A DNA stretch of 22,721 bases from an uncultured Streptomyces sp. (lineage in GTDB: Bacteria > Actinomycetota > Actinomycetes > Streptomycetales > Streptomycetaceae). Positions 21,880 to 22,721 of this stretch are shown here, one piece after another (the stretch's first letter is position 1; each line of letters starts with the position of its first letter). The stretch spans positions 1 through 22,721 of the forward strand of contig CAMLJW010000025.1 of NCBI GenBank assembly GCA_946480485.1, read 5' to 3'. The notes under the pieces are model-generated. The model searched no databases. It saw nothing but the letters and a program-made list of their open reading frames with translations, and was not told the origin of the DNA. A program made the translations under genes and the position numbers.

Positions 21880-22721
21880 ATGGCTGACACCCCGCTTGAC
21901 CTCTTCCTGGACGCCGCCCGGCTCACAGCGCAGCTCGTCGACTTCCCCTCCGAGAGCGGCAGTGAGAAGCCCCTCGCGGACGCCGTGGAGGCCGAGCTGC
22001 GCGCCCTGCCGCACCTGACCGTCGACCGGTACGGCAACAACGTCGTCGCGCGTACGAACCTGGGGCGGGCCGAGCGTGTGATCCTGGCCGGCCACATCGA
22101 CACGGTCCCCATCGCGGACAACGTCCCCTCGCGTCTGGACGAGGACGGCGTGCTGTGGGGCTGCGGCACCTGCGACATGAAGGCGGGCGTCGCCGTGCAG
22201 CTGCGCATCGCGGCCACGGTGCCCGCACCCAACCGGGACCTCACCTTCGTCTTCTACGACAACGAAGAGGTCGCGGCCCATTTGAACGGTCTGGGGAAGG
22301 TGGCCGAGGCTCACCCCGACTGGTTGGAGGGCGACTTCGCTGTGCTGCTGGAACCCTCCGACGGGCAGGTCGAGGGCGGCTGCCAGGGGACGCTCCGGGT
22401 GCTGCTGAGGACGAAGGGCGAGCGCGCGCACTCCGCACGCGGCTGGATGGGCTCCAACGCCATCCACGCCGCGGCGCCCATCCTGGCCAGGCTGGCCTCG
22501 TACGAGCCGCGTTGTCCGGTCATCGACGGGCTGGAGTACAGGGAGGGCCTGAACGCGGTCCGCGTCGAGGGTGGTGTGGCCGGCAACGTCATCCCCGACG
22601 AGTGCGTGGTGACCGTCAACTTCCGTTACGCGCCCGACCGTTCGGAGGCCGAGGCACTCGCGCACGTGCGTGAGGTGTTCGCGGACTGCGGGGTCACGGA
22701 GTTCGTCGTCGACGACCACAG
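21880..22721 (+). CDS. dapE: Succinyl-diaminopimelate desuccinylase (3' end beyond window)
   Basis: The frame from the ATG at 21880 is open to the last base, giving 280 residues of an enzyme normally about 360-375 long. It hydrolyses N-succinyl-LL-diaminopimelate to succinate and LL-DAP, using two zinc ions, in the cytoplasm. M20-family motifs are visible: LAGHIDTVP (69-77) with His72 and the catalytic-site Asp74, [10 protein letters not shown] (94-103) with the bridging Asp99, FYDNEEVA (125-132) with Glu129-Glu130, and Glu158 in LLEPSDG. The usual lid/dimerisation domain begins near residue 170, with [14 protein letters not shown] (183-196). [11 protein letters not shown] near the N-terminus is typical of the actinobacterial DapE branch. 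It acts immediately after DapC. The lack of a ribosome site and the -10 box at 21867 suggest leaderless transcription. Confidence 0.93.
   Translation, partial: MADTPLDLFLDAARLTAQLVDFPSESGSEKPLADAVEAELRALPHLTVDRYGNNVVARTNLGRAERVILAGHIDTVPIADNVPSRLDEDGVLWGCGTCDMKAGVAVQLRIAATVPAPNRDLTFVFYDNEEVAAHLNGLGKVAEAHPDWLEGDFAVLLEPSDGQVEGGCQGTLRVLLRTKGERAHSARGWMGSNAIHAAAPILARLASYEPRCPVIDGLEYREGLNAVRVEGGVAGNVIPDECVVTVNFRYAPDRSEAEALAHVREVFADCGVTEFVVDDH

Overview
The window looks like a Streptomyces chromosome segment. Base composition is high-GC with strongly G/C-biased third codon positions, GTG and TTG starts are common, there is a mycothiol biosynthesis gene (mshB), and one gene carries the rare leucine codon TTA. 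From memory, the order from the peptide transporter through mshB and fdxA to dapC and dapE matches the core region around SCO5117-SCO5139 of S. coelicolor; this was not checked against a database.

Positions 1-3900 form an accessory, decayed stretch. It holds a truncated, frameshifted BNR-repeat protein remnant (1-313) and an orphan secreted protein (430-894). These are followed by a long hairpin and a frameshifted IS1380-type transposase fragment (1003-1304), then a frameshifted DUF397 gene remnant (1375-1549). Next comes a two-gene cassette: a divergent histidyl-tRNA synthetase (1664-2992) and an unrecognised partner gene broken by an in-frame TGA (3040-3651). A perfect 19-base direct repeat (1351-1369 and 3742-3760) brackets that cassette, which makes it the most unusual object in the window.

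Positions 3968-9759 form one tightly packed five-gene oligopeptide ABC importer operon: lipoprotein, two permeases and two ATPases. Stops and starts abut or overlap by 8 bases. It ends at a strong hairpin (9867-9901) facing the convergent gene for a DPP-IV-like S9 peptidase (9961-12132, minus strand). Import and intracellular cleavage of peptides are a plausible joint role.

Positions 12307-16514 run on the plus strand: a 64-residue membrane protein with a TTA codon, mshB (mycothiol deacetylase), a DUF6113 membrane protein, and a long membrane-anchored protein with an extracellular peptidoglycan-binding-like domain behind a Gly/Pro-rich cytoplasmic tail. Two sets of hairpins separate these from the minus-strand SirB1-type transglutaminase-like protein (16812-17666) and an SH3-like/GNAT acetyltransferase (17928-19163).

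Positions 19305-22721 carry a 7Fe ferredoxin (fdxA), dapC (19765-20856), a repeat-rich exported protein on the minus strand (20934-21443), and the first 280 codons of dapE, which runs off the window. DapC and DapE act at consecutive steps of the succinylase route to meso-diaminopimelate and lysine. No CRISPR array, tRNA or rRNA gene was seen.
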